From: Phenylobacterium sp. | GTDB lineage: Bacteria > Pseudomonadota > Alphaproteobacteria > Caulobacterales > Caulobacteraceae | DNA length: 64,000 nucleotides | Assembly (NCBI RefSeq): GCF_016793225.1 | Contig: NZ_JAEUMN010000162.1 | Location: 22,078-86,077 of the forward strand | Reading direction: 5' to 3' | In this document: positions 51,040-59,436 of the stretch, in pieces | How positions within the stretch are numbered: position 1 is the first letter of the stretch | How the letters are laid out: each line of letters starts with the position of its first letter | Program-made: the position numbers and the translations under genes | Notes under the pieces: generated by a model | Told to the model about the DNA's origin: nothing | The model's database searches: none | What the model saw: only the letters and a program-made list of their open reading frames with translations

Positions 51040-53357
51040 CTCGCGAACCCGAGTTCCGGCTGGGTGATCGCCTGCGCTTCCTCGGGAAGGTGGCAGGTGA
51101 AGGTGGCTCCGGCGCCCGGCTCGCTCTCCAGCGCCACCCAGCCCCCGTGCAGCTCCGTGAGCGCCTTGACCAGGGCGAGGCCCAGCCCGGGACCGCCCCG
51201 CTCGCGGCCGATGAAGCGGTCGAAGATGTGCGCCTGGACGTGGAACGGGATGCCGCGCCCGGTGTCCGAAACCTGCAGCTGGACCTCGCCCAGGGCCTTG
51301 CGGGCCGCGAGCGTGACCGTGCCCCCCGGCGGCGTCTGCCCGATGGCGTTCTCCATCAGGTGGTCGAGGATCTGGCTCAGCCGCCGGCGGTCGCCGCGGA
51401 TGACGCCGACGTCTCCGGGGCGTTCCAGGACGATCGAGACCTTCCCGGGCTCGGCCTCGGACCGCCAGCGCGCGGCGACCTCGATCAGCAGGTCGGCCAC
51501 GTTCACCGGCCCCAGGTCGAGCGCCATCTCGTCGGCGTCGATCTCCGCCATGTCGAGCACGTCGTCGATCGAGCGCGCCAGCTGCGTAGCCGCCGACTTC
51601 ACCGCCGCCGCATAGCCGCGGGCGCGCTCCGACAGCCCGTCGCCCGAATGCTCGAGCAGCTCGGAGTAGCCGATGATGGTGGTGAGCGGGGTGCGCAGCT
51701 CGTAGCTGACATTGCCGACGAAATCGCGCTTCAGGCGCTCGGTCTCGGTGAGGGCCTGCTCGCGGTCGGCCAGCGCGCTCTCCAGGCGCCGCGCATCCGT
51801 GACGTCGGTGAAGGCGATCAGCGTGGCGCCGTCGGGGAGCGGGCGGGTCCGGTACTCGATGACCCGGTCGTCCGACGTCTGGGACTCGCCCGTGATCGGC
51901 ATCCGTGCGGCGGGGTCGGGGTCGGTGACCCGGCCCTTCAGCTCCTTCCAGAACGCCATGTCGTGCAGCTTGTGGACGCAGAGCTCGACCACGCCCTCGA
52001 AGCCGCCGGCCGCCTCGAGCTGCAGCGGCGTGATGTTCCAGAAGCGCTCGAAGCTCTCGTTGTGCAGGCGCAGCCGCCCGTCCGACCCGAACACCGCGAC
52101 GGCGTCCGAAAGCTTGTCCAGCGTGGCCTGCTGCACCTGCACCAGGGCGCTGAACTGGGCCTTCATGCGCAGCTCGCCGGTGATGTCGGAGAACAGCAGC
52201 AGGATGCCGCCGAGGGGGTGGGGCTGGCGCGAGACGCGCAGCGTCCGTCCGTCGGGCGTCGACCACATCTCGTCGGGCGTGGCGTCGAGCCGCTCGTAGC
52301 GGTCGAGCTCGGCGGCCTTCCACCTGGCGTAGTCGGCCGTCTCGGGCAGCCGGCGACGCTGGCGCAGCCGGTCCAGCACCTCGCCGTGCGTGGGCCGCTC
52401 GCTCAGCCAGGCCGGCTCCAGGCCCCACAGCTCGGCGAAGGCCGTGTTGTGGAAGCTGAGGCGCTTGGCCTTGTCGAAGATCACGACGGCGTCGTCGATC
52501 CGGTTCAGGGTCTCGTCGTGGGCCTCGATGTTGCGCTTGATGTCCTCGCGCGCCTCCTCGAGCTCGGTCTGGTCGTCCGTCCACACGCCCACGCCGCCGC
52601 CGTCGAGCGGCTGGGCGGTGATGTGGAAGGCGCGGCGGCGCCCGTTCAGCGACAGCCAGCGCAGGCTCTCGCGACGCTGGCCCAGGTTCGCCGCCTCGCT
52701 GGCGATGGCGTCGGCGCCGCGGTCGAAGGTCGCGCCGCGCTGCGCCGCCTCGTCGAGCGAGCCGGCGTCCACCGCCTTCAGCCAGGCGCCGTTCACCCAC
52801 ACCGGCGACCCGTCGGCCGCGGCGATCCAGGCGGGTTCGCTGCGCGAGTTCAGGAAGGCGGCGAAGCGGGGCGCGGTGGGCAGGCCCTGGTCTTCGCCCA
52901 GCACGCCGGATACGCGCAGCCAGGCCAGGGCCCCGGCGGCGCGCCCCTCGACGGTGACCACGCCCGCGGGCCCCTTCACCTCGAACGCGCAGGCCTCGCC
53001 ACGCTCGAACAGCGCGCGAAGCCTCCGGGCGTGGTCGGGATCCGCCCGCATCAGAGCGTTCAGCACCACCTGCGGGTCGCACCCGCTGAGGCCCAGCGCC
53101 TCGCAGCAGACGCCGAGGCTCTCCTCGCCCGAGGCCAGCAGCGCCTGGCCGTCCTCCACGGCGAGCAGGGCGGAGTCGAAGGCCTCGGCCGAGGCCTGGG
53201 CGGTCTCGGCGCGCGCCTCCAGCTGGCGGATCCTGCCCGCGAGCTCGGCCACGCGGCGATCCGCGGCGCGGCGCTGGGCGAACGCCCAGAGCACCGCGGA
53301 CAGCGCCAGGCTGACCGCGCCCGCAGCGGCCGCGAGGATCAGGTCTTGCGCGCTCAT
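51036..53357 (-). CDS. divL: DivL-type PAS kinase with tyrosine at the phospho-acceptor site
   Basis: A 773-residue membrane-linked sensor kinase. An N-terminal helix (about 6-25) is followed by several PAS domains and then an HWE-like kinase core. The dimerisation helix reads KRDFVGNVSYELRTPLTTI: the histidine normally phosphorylated is a tyrosine (residue 552), as in Caulobacter DivL (Tyr550, 769 residues). The ATP-binding boxes LMENAIG, DTGRGIP and GGPGLGLALVKAL remain. DivL controls CckA and thus CtrA in cell-cycle polarity. The gene is single and divergent from the 53450 gene. Confidence 0.93.
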   Translation of the reverse strand: MSAQDLILAAAAGAVSLALSAVLWAFAQRRAADRRVAELAGRIRQLEARAETAQASAEAFDSALLAVEDGQALLASGEESLGVCCEALGLSGCDPQVVLNALMRADPDHARRLRALFERGEACAFEVKGPAGVVTVEGRAAGALAWLRVSGVLGEDQGLPTAPRFAAFLNSRSEPAWIAAADGSPVWVNGAWLKAVDAGSLDEAAQRGATFDRGADAIASEAANLGQRRESLRWLSLNGRRRAFHITAQPLDGGGVGVWTDDQTELEEAREDIKRNIEAHDETLNRIDDAVVIFDKAKRLSFHNTAFAELWGLEPAWLSERPTHGEVLDRLRQRRRLPETADYARWKAAELDRYERLDATPDEMWSTPDGRTLRVSRQPHPLGGILLLFSDITGELRMKAQFSALVQVQQATLDKLSDAVAVFGSDGRLRLHNESFERFWNITPLQLEAAGGFEGVVELCVHKLHDMAFWKELKGRVTDPDPAARMPITGESQTSDDRVIEYRTRPLPDGATLIAFTDVTDARRLESALADREQALTETERLKRDFVGNVSYELRTPLTTIIGYSELLEHSGDGLSERARGYAAAVKSAATQLARSIDDVLDMAEIDADEMALDLGPVNVADLLIEVAARWRSEAEPGKVSIVLERPGDVGVIRGDRRRLSQILDHLMENAIGQTPPGGTVTLAARKALGEVQLQVSDTGRGIPFHVQAHIFDRFIGRERGGPGLGLALVKALTELHGGWVALESEPGAGATFTCHLPEEAQAITQPELGFAS

Positions 53358-53449
53358 CACGCCCCGAATCAGTTCCTGCGCAGCTTAGGCCCCGCTTGGC
53401 CCCCGGGCACGCGCTACCCACGTTCTAATCCGGCAGATAATCGTCGAGA

Positions 53450-54025
53450 ATGCGCCCGATGACCGCGATCCTCTACCCGGTGGCGACCAATGCGGAGCAG
53501 GCCCTGAGCCGCCCGCTGGGCCGCGCCGCGCGCGAAAGCGAGGCGGTGCGCCGCGCGGGCGAGGCCGTGGTCTTCACCAGCGACGCCGTCGGGCCGGCGT
53601 TCGCCACGCGCGAGGCGGCGCTCGACGCCTACCGCGGCCGGGTCGAGGACGAACGCACGGGCGCGTCGCCCGAAGCCGTGGACCGCTACTGCCGGCTCGT
53701 CGAGCAGGTCGCCGACGGCGCGCCGCGGCCCAGGCCCGTGGAGCCGGTCTATGCCGACGGGCGGCGCTGGCCCGATCCGCCCAGGGCGGCCCGGACGGTC
53801 TGGCGGCTCTCCGTCTCGTACTGGCGGGTGGGGACGGCTGAGCGGCCCCTGGAGACGCCGCAGGCGCGGCAGGCGCGCAAGTCGAAACAGGCGCTCGACC
53901 CCGACACCCTGCGCGCCATCGCCCGGGCGCCGCTCCGGCCCACCCGGCCGCAGCAGCCGCTCGACATCGGCCTGTTCGAGGTCCGGCCCCCGGAGGCCCC
54001 CCACATCGTGATGCCGGATGAGTGA
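53450..54025 (+). CDS. Conserved hypothetical protein
   Basis: A 191-residue soluble protein, starting at ATG 53450 or 53459. It is rich in arginine and proline and has no clear domain. ASPEAVDRYCRLVEQVAD and TVWRLSVSYWRVG are the most structured parts. It overlaps the metallopeptidase gene by eight bases, so both are one transcript. Its position next to divL is noted but no function is inferred. Confidence 0.6.
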   Translation: MRPMTAILYPVATNAEQALSRPLGRAARESEAVRRAGEAVVFTSDAVGPAFATREAALDAYRGRVEDERTGASPEAVDRYCRLVEQVADGAPRPRPVEPVYADGRRWPDPPRAARTVWRLSVSYWRVGTAERPLETPQARQARKSKQALDPDTLRAIARAPLRPTRPQQPLDIGLFEVRPPEAPHIVMPDE

Positions 54026-54428
54026 GCCGACCCCCTGGGGCCGCGCCCCTTCCCTGGACGACCTCGCCGAACTCGCCGAGCGCGCCTTCGCCGGGCTGCC
54101 CGAGGGCTTCCGCACGCTGGCCGGCGACGTGGTCTTCCGCGTGGACGACTTCCCGCCCGACGACGTCCTTGAGGACCTGGGGATCGAGGACAGCTTCGGC
54201 CTCACGGGCCTGTACTCGGGCGTGAGCCTCGCCGAACGCAGCGTCTTCGGGCCCGAGCCCGAGCCCTCGCGCGTCTTCCTCTACCGCCGCCCGATCCTCG
54301 ACGAGTGGGCGGAACACGGGGAGATCTCGCTGGAGGAGCTGGTGACCCACGTCCTCGTGCACGAGATCGGCCACCACTTCGGGCTGTCCGACGCGCAGAT
54401 CGACGCGATCGAGGCGGCGGTGGAATAG
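54018..54428 (+). CDS. Metallopeptidase-fold (zincin-like) family protein
   Basis: A 136-residue protein of the small zincin-like family. VTHVLVHEIGHHFGLSDAQI has the HExxHxxGxxD zinc motif of the superfamily. The N-terminal half (FRTLAGDVVFRVDDFPPDDV) is conserved in alphaproteobacterial relatives. Peptidase activity has not been shown for many of them. It overlaps the upstream gene by 8 bases and is followed by the diiron protein after 106 bases. Confidence 0.85.
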   Translation: MSEPTPWGRAPSLDDLAELAERAFAGLPEGFRTLAGDVVFRVDDFPPDDVLEDLGIEDSFGLTGLYSGVSLAERSVFGPEPEPSRVFLYRRPILDEWAEHGEISLEELVTHVLVHEIGHHFGLSDAQIDAIEAAVE

Positions 54429-54534
54429 GCCGCCGGCGCGCGCGCCCCCAGAACCTGACGCGCGCGTCACTTTCCTTGACTGAACGGTGTTAAGACCGCA
54501 TTTTCTCCGGCCGGACCCCAGCGAGGATTTTGGC

Positions 54535-55662
54535 ATGGCCGCCGACGGCAACATCACCAAGGACGTGATCTACGACGCGGTGTCTCCCGACGACTTCGAG
54601 TCGATGCTCGAGCTCGACCGCTACAACGCCCGCTCGACCGCCTTCGACAAGATCATCTCGGCCACCCACGACCACTTCTGGGACCCGCTCGACAAGAAGT
54701 ACATCGACTTCGACGAGCCCTTCGACATGGAAAACACCATGATCCTCCCCGAGGAGATGGTGATCTCGCTGCAGACCGACTACGTGTCGAACGCGCTGAA
54801 GACGCAGAAGGACCGGGTCCGCTTCGTCAACCAGTTCACCCTGCGCACCTTCTCCTCGATCCTGCATGGCGAACAGGGCGCGCTGAACCTGTCGGCCAGC
54901 CTCTGCCACGTGCTGAAGGACCAGGGCGCACAGGAGTACGCCGCCAACCAGACGCGCGAGGAAGCCCGCCACGTCACAGCCTTCGCCAAGTACATCAAGG
55001 CCCGCTGGGGCCGTCCGGTGGAGTGCGGTCCGACGCTGAAGGCGCTGCTGGTCGACATCATCCACTCGCCCGAGGTCTACAAGAAGATCATCGGCATGCA
55101 GATGCTGGTCGAAGGCCTGGCCATGGGCGCCTTCGCCACGATCTTCAAGCTGACCAACGACCCGCTGGCCCGCAAGCTGACCCAGCTGGTGATGACCGAC
55201 GAGGCATTCCACCACAAGTTCGGGAAGATCTGGGCCGACCGCACGATCCCGCACCTGACGGAGAAGGAGCACGAGATCATCGAGCTCTGGGCCGCCCAGT
55301 GCTTCCAGACCCTGCTCTTCAACCTCGTGGGCCCGACGCAGCAGCGCAGCCTCTACGAGGAGTTCGGCCTGGATCCCGAGATCGTCATCGCCGAACTGGG
55401 CAAGCTGATCACGGACGACACCCGCCGCGAGGGCATGAAGGAGCAGACCAACATATTCCGCGTGCTGGTGAAGACCTTGCTCAACGCCGGCATCATCACC
55501 GACCGGACCAAGGCGTTCTACGGCATGTACGTCGACATGGACGAGCTGAAGGCCGAGGGCGACAAGATGGTCGGCGACGACATCGCCGAGGAGGGCATCC
55601 GCTTCCTCCAGGAGATCAACTTCGCCGACAAGGCCAAGCAGGTCCTGATCGCCGCCGAATAG
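54535..55662 (+). CDS. Ferritin-like diiron carboxylate protein
   Basis: A 375-residue protein with two EExxH-type half-sites: LHGEQGALNLSA then TREEARHVTAF in the first pair of helices, and VEGLAMGAF then TDEAFHHKF in the second. This is the iron layout of the R2-like/AurF-like superfamily of diiron oxidases. It lacks the ribonucleotide reductase radical tyrosine context and has no large subunit nearby, so I do not call it NrdB. It has a ribosome site GCGAGG and a TTGACT at 54476-54481, and ends in a strong terminator. Substrate unknown. Confidence 0.8.
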   Translation: MAADGNITKDVIYDAVSPDDFESMLELDRYNARSTAFDKIISATHDHFWDPLDKKYIDFDEPFDMENTMILPEEMVISLQTDYVSNALKTQKDRVRFVNQFTLRTFSSILHGEQGALNLSASLCHVLKDQGAQEYAANQTREEARHVTAFAKYIKARWGRPVECGPTLKALLVDIIHSPEVYKKIIGMQMLVEGLAMGAFATIFKLTNDPLARKLTQLVMTDEAFHHKFGKIWADRTIPHLTEKEHEIIELWAAQCFQTLLFNLVGPTQQRSLYEEFGLDPEIVIAELGKLITDDTRREGMKEQTNIFRVLVKTLLNAGIITDRTKAFYGMYVDMDELKAEGDKMVGDDIAEEGIRFLQEINFADKAKQVLIAAE

Positions 55663-55690
55663 ATGGCCGCCGCACGGACCCGGTTTCGAA

Positions 55691-55718
55691 GAGGCTCCGC
55701 GAAGGCGGAGCCTCTTTT
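55691..55718 (+). terminator. Rho-independent terminator of the diiron protein gene
   Basis: GAGGCTCCGC-GAAG-GCGGAGCCTC, a perfect 10-base-pair stem, followed by TTTT and then CC. It starts 29 bases past the stop codon and ends the single-gene transcript. Confidence 0.9.
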
Positions 55719-55840
55719 CCTTTGGCTTTGCCGCCGCTTGCCGCGAGGCGACCGTTCATCCTCCGGTCACCAAAGCTGCGTCCCAATGGCGCGGCGCCGG
55801 GATTGGCGTTTGGCCCTCGTTTCGTATATTGCACTGCAAC

Positions 55841-56371
55841 ATGCCCCGATCGTTGCTCCCGACGGCGCTTGGCGCCGCCCTGTTGCTCGCTCCCTTCGCC
55901 CCGGCCCAGGCCGCGGTCGAGCCCACGGGGCGCATCGAGATCTCCAAGATGATGGGCCGCTGGTACGAGGTGGCCCGCACGCCGAACGCGCTGCAGCGCG
56001 GCTGCGTCGCCGGCGCCTCCGACTGGAAGCCGGCCCCGAACGGGTTCGCGGTCGTCCAGTCCTGCCACAAGGGCGGGTCCAACGGCCCGCTCTCGGTCTG
56101 GAAGGCGAAGGCCACCGTGTCCGACCCCCGGACGAACGCCAAGCTGAAGATGAGCTTCTTCGGCGGCGTGGTGAGCCAGAACTACGTCGTGCTCGAGCAC
56201 CGGCCCGACCAGGGCTGGCTCGCGCTCGCCACCGCCGACGGCAAGTACTTCTGGCTGATGGCCCAGCGGCCGGTCCTGCCCGCGGCCGCCCGGAGCCAGG
56301 CGCTGGCCCGCTTCCGCCAGCTCGGCTTCGACGTGGGCCGCCTGGAGTTTCCGCTGCCGATGGGCAGCTGA
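55841..56371 (+). CDS. Lipocalin family protein
   Basis: A 176-residue exported lipocalin. Signal peptide at residues 1-25. MMGRWYEVARTPN is the GxW fingerprint, and the remaining barrel includes WKAKATVSDPRTNAKLKMSF and GKYFWLMAQRP. Bacterial lipocalins (Blc-like) bind fatty acids or lysophospholipids at the envelope. The frame begins upstream at TTG 55829, but ATG 55841 starts the signal peptide. It follows the diiron gene's terminator, so it has its own promoter. Confidence 0.88.
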   Translation: MPRSLLPTALGAALLLAPFAPAQAAVEPTGRIEISKMMGRWYEVARTPNALQRGCVAGASDWKPAPNGFAVVQSCHKGGSNGPLSVWKAKATVSDPRTNAKLKMSFFGGVVSQNYVVLEHRPDQGWLALATADGKYFWLMAQRPVLPAAARSQALARFRQLGFDVGRLEFPLPMGS

Positions 56372-56384
56372 GCGCCGGATTCTG

Positions 56385-56407
56385 TTGACTCGGAACGAAG
56401 GCGGAAC
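56385..56407 (+). promoter_or_regulatory. SOS promoter of mmcB with LexA box
   Basis: TTGACT (56385-56390) is a -35 box. GAAC-GAAGGCG-GAAC (56393-56407) is a perfect LexA operator (GAAC-N7-GAAC) lying directly downstream of it, where bound LexA would block the promoter. It is 12 bases before the mmcB start. Confidence 0.75.
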
Positions 56408-56418
56408 AAGGTGATCGC

Positions 56419-56865
56419 ATGGACGTCACCGTCGTCGTCACCCGGCCCGAGACCACCGCCACCGTCACGCGCGGCGCGGCGCGCCTGCTGAGCGCCCTGG
56501 GCTATGCGCCGCTCGCGGAAGTGACCCTGCCGAACGGCCGGCGCGCCGACCTGATGGCGCTGGGGCCCAAGGGCGAGATCTTCATCGTCGAGGTGAAGTC
56601 GGGGGTCGAGGACTTCCGGGTCGACCTGAAGTGGCCCGAGTACCTGCCCTACTGCGACGCCTTCGCCTTCGCCGTCGCCCCGGAGTTCCCGCGCGAGATC
56701 CTGCCCGATGAGCCGGGCCTCATCGTCGCCGACGGCTTCGGCGGCGCGATTCTCCGCGAAGCGCCCGCTGCCCCGCTCGCGGGCGCCCGGCGCAAGGCCC
56801 TGACGCTGGCCTTCGCGCGCCTCGCCGCCATGCGCGCCGCCGGCGTGGCGGCGACCGAGCTCTAA
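56419..56865 (+). CDS. mmcB: MmcB-family DNA repair nuclease-like protein
   Basis: A 148-residue protein of the MmcB family, with a PD-(D/E)XK nuclease-like core: NGRRADLMALG and FIVEVKSGVEDFRVD contain the acidic and lysine residues. MmcB protects Caulobacter against mitomycin C damage. The perfect SOS box immediately upstream supports this. It is a single gene between the lipocalin and the four-helix-bundle gene. Confidence 0.92.
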   Translation: MDVTVVVTRPETTATVTRGAARLLSALGYAPLAEVTLPNGRRADLMALGPKGEIFIVEVKSGVEDFRVDLKWPEYLPYCDAFAFAVAPEFPREILPDEPGLIVADGFGGAILREAPAAPLAGARRKALTLAFARLAAMRAAGVAATEL

Positions 56866-56921
56866 AGGAACACCTCCGCGCCGACCGGGGTTGTGCTGCC
56901 GCTCAACCCATGGAGTCGCAG

Positions 56922-57377
56922 ATGCACAACGAACGCGAACACGCGGTCAAGGTCCTGAACAGCCTGATCGAAACCACCCTCGACAGCGCCAACGGCTACC
57001 GGGAGGCGGCCGAGAACGCCTCCGAAGGGCAGCTCAGGACCATGTTCGCCGAGCGCGCCGCGCGCCGGATGGAGCTGACGCGCCAGCTGCAGCAGGAGGT
57101 GCGGAGTTTCGGCGGGGAGCCCGAAGACGATCAGTCGTTGCTCGGCAAGGCGCACAACAAGTTCGTCGACCTGAAGAACGCCATCCTGGGCGGGCGCGAC
57201 GACACCGCCGTGATCGACGAAGTGGAGCGCGGCGAGGACTTCATCAAGGGCAAGTTCGAGGCCGCGCTGGACGACGGGGACCTGCCCATGGAGGCGCGCC
57301 AGGTGGTGACGCGCGCGTGCGAGCAGATCCGCCTCGAGCACGACGAAGTCAGCGCCATGAAGCGGGCGCGCCACTGA
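56922..57377 (+). CDS. PA2169-family four-helix-bundle protein (DUF2383)
   Basis: A 151-residue helical protein. LNSLIETTLDSANGYREAAENAS is the family signature, and the following helices (FAERAARRMELTRQLQQEV, ACEQIRLEHDEVSAM) complete a ferritin-like bundle. Function is unknown. I prefer ATG 56922, six bases after GGAG, to ATG 56910. It converges on the regA gene. Confidence 0.88.
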   Translation: MHNEREHAVKVLNSLIETTLDSANGYREAAENASEGQLRTMFAERAARRMELTRQLQQEVRSFGGEPEDDQSLLGKAHNKFVDLKNAILGGRDDTAVIDEVERGEDFIKGKFEAALDDGDLPMEARQVVTRACEQIRLEHDEVSAMKRARH

Positions 57378-57422
57378 CGCCCGACGGCCGGTCCTTTCCC
57401 GACCGCGGGGGAGGGCCGGCGC

Positions 57423-57980
57423 CTACTTCGGGGCGCGCTTGGCGAGAATCCGCTGCAGCGTGCGGCGGTGCATGTTGAGGCGGCGCGCGGTTTCCGAGAC
57501 GTTGTGATTGCACAGCTCGTAGACGCGCTGGATGTGCTCCCACCGCACGCGGTCGGCGCTCATCGGGTTGTCGGGCGGCGCCGGGGCTTGGTCCCCCCGC
57601 GCCAGCAGCGCGCGCACCACGTCGTCGGCGTCCGCAGGCTTCGACAGGTAGTCCACGGCGCCCGCCTTCACCGCCTGGACGGCCGTGGCGATGTTGCCGT
57701 AGCCGGTCAGCATGATGATCCGCGCGTCGGGCCGCGCATCCCGGACAGCCTCGACCACCTTCAGGCCCGAGCCGTCTTCCAGGCGCATGTCGAGCACGGC
57801 GTACGCCGGCGCGCGTTGACGCACCGCCTGCATCGCCTCCTGGACGCTGCCCACCAGCGTCGGCTCGAAGCCCCGCTGCTCCAGCGCGCGGCCGAGGCGC
57901 GTCCGCAGCGGCGCGTCGTCGTCCAGCACGAGCAGACTGCGATCGGCGAGGCCCGCGACTTCAGCGGAAAGGTCGGTCAT
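57423..57980 (-). CDS. regA: Redox response regulator RegA/PrrA/ActR
   Basis: A 185-residue response regulator. The receiver phospho-site is Asp64 in YAVLDMRLEDG, and the Thr-Lys switch is in MLTGYGN and YLSKPAD. The C-terminal Fis-type helix-turn-helix VSETARRLNMHRRTLQRIL binds DNA. It is read leftwards downstream of regB with 76 bases between them. RegA controls redox-dependent genes such as respiration, carbon and nitrogen metabolism in alphaproteobacteria. Confidence 0.93.
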   Translation of the reverse strand: MTDLSAEVAGLADRSLLVLDDDAPLRTRLGRALEQRGFEPTLVGSVQEAMQAVRQRAPAYAVLDMRLEDGSGLKVVEAVRDARPDARIIMLTGYGNIATAVQAVKAGAVDYLSKPADADDVVRALLARGDQAPAPPDNPMSADRVRWEHIQRVYELCNHNVSETARRLNMHRRTLQRILAKRAPK

Positions 57981-58056
57981 GCGTCGTCCCTCCGGAAGGA
58001 TGCGTCAGACTGTCGCACCTTGATGGCTTCGTGCAAGCGCTGCCGTGTCTCCAGCA

Positions 58057-59397
58057 TCAAGACGCCTCCACCCGCGACCTGGGCCAGCGCACCGCCACCA
58101 CGGCGCCGCGCGGCTTCGCATTGTGAAACGTCACTTCCGCCCCAGTTCGTTCCAAGAGCGTCTTGGCGATGAAGAATCCGAGACCCATACCGACGTGGCC
58201 GGTCCGTGATCCCTCGGCGCCCGGGCGGCTCGTGACATAGGGCTCGCCCAGCTTCGCCAGGATGTCGGGCGCGAACCCCGGGCCGTCGTCGCGCACCTCG
58301 ATCGTGATCGTGTCCGCGTCGAAGCGGGCGGACACCAGGATCTCGGACCGGGCGAAGTCCACGGCGTTCTCCAGGAAGGTCGTGAACGCGTGGGTGATCT
58401 CCGGCAGGCGGCGGACATCGGGCGCCTTCAGGTCCTTGGCGCCGGTGACGATGGCCTCGACCCGCACCTCCTTGCTCGCATTGGCGTGAGGCTCGATCAC
58501 CTCCTGCACCAGCTGGCGCAGCGAGAGGCGTTCGTGCACGGCGTCGGAGGCCCGGTCAGGCGTGGCGGTCAGGCGCTTCAGGATCTCGCGGCACCGCTCG
58601 GCCTGGGCGATCAGCAGCTCGGCGTCCTCCTTGACGGTCGCCGTCTGCGCCTCGCGCGCCATCTCCTTGGCGACGATGGCGATGGTCGCCAGCGGCGTGC
58701 CCAGCTCGTGGGCGGCGGCGGCGGCCAGCGCGCCCAGCGCCGAGAGCCGTTGCTCGCGCGCCAGGACCGTCTGGGTCACATCGAGCGCGAGCGAGATGCG
58801 GGCGGCCTCCACCACGGACTGCCGGACGTAGCCGGCGACGAGCGCGATGCCGGCGATGTTCGCGACGCCGGCGATGACCCGGAACTCCAGGCTGAACCGC
58901 TCGGAGCCGGGATAGGGCAGGTAGACGATCGCCAGCAGCATCGAGGCCGCCGAGGCCAGCCCCGCCACGAAGAGCAGCGGACGCAGGGGCAGGGTCGCCG
59001 CCGCCAGCGTGACGGGCGCGATCAGGAGCAGCACGAACGGGTTGGCCGTGCCGCCCACGAGGCTCACCACGGCGGAGAGCTGGAGCACGTCGATCGACAG
59101 CTGTCCGATCGCCTCGCGGTCGGCCATCACCCGCTGCATCGGGCCGGACACGCGGGTGGCGAGGTTGATCGCGGCGCCCGCCGCGATCACGCCCGCGCAC
59201 GCCAGGTAGGGCGCGTCGTACCGCAGCAGGAACGCCATGGCGGCCACCAGCACGGCCTCGCCGACGATCACCATCCAGCGGACGTTCACCAGGGTCCGCA
59301 CCCGCAGGTGGCCCCGGCGGATGTCGGCGGTGTCCCACACGTCTTGCGGCGCGTTGGGCGCCGCCGTATCGAGGCTGCTGACCGGGGCGTGGGTCAT
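58057..59397 (-). CDS. regB: Redox sensor histidine kinase RegB/PrrB/ActS
   Basis: A 446-residue membrane kinase with six helices (about 40-190). GGTANPF at 115-121 is the conserved ubiquinone-binding motif, His230 in AAAHELGTPLATI is the phospho-acceptor, and Cys269 in AERCREIL is at the place of the redox-active cysteine of RegB. The C-terminal ATPase contains DGPGFAPDI and GMGLGFFIAKTLL. It signals to RegA. It is divergent from senC by 39 bases. Confidence 0.94.
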   Translation of the reverse strand: MTHAPVSSLDTAAPNAPQDVWDTADIRRGHLRVRTLVNVRWMVIVGEAVLVAAMAFLLRYDAPYLACAGVIAAGAAINLATRVSGPMQRVMADREAIGQLSIDVLQLSAVVSLVGGTANPFVLLLIAPVTLAAATLPLRPLLFVAGLASAASMLLAIVYLPYPGSERFSLEFRVIAGVANIAGIALVAGYVRQSVVEAARISLALDVTQTVLAREQRLSALGALAAAAAHELGTPLATIAIVAKEMAREAQTATVKEDAELLIAQAERCREILKRLTATPDRASDAVHERLSLRQLVQEVIEPHANASKEVRVEAIVTGAKDLKAPDVRRLPEITHAFTTFLENAVDFARSEILVSARFDADTITIEVRDDGPGFAPDILAKLGEPYVTSRPGAEGSRTGHVGMGLGFFIAKTLLERTGAEVTFHNAKPRGAVVAVRWPRSRVEAS

Positions 59398-59436
59398 TCC
59401 GCGGCCCCCCGCGGCGGCCCCGGCGAAGGAGTGCGC

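Noticed and set aside
49423-53421. A 1332-codon leftward open frame from the lipoprotein gene into divL
   Set aside because: Only its last 205 codons are a real lipoprotein with its own signal peptide; the remainder is out of frame over divL and antisense to an SDR.
54535-55662. Ribonucleotide reductase beta subunit (NrdB)
   Set aside because: The diiron ligands fit the wider superfamily, but the radical-tyrosine context and an adjacent nrdA are missing.
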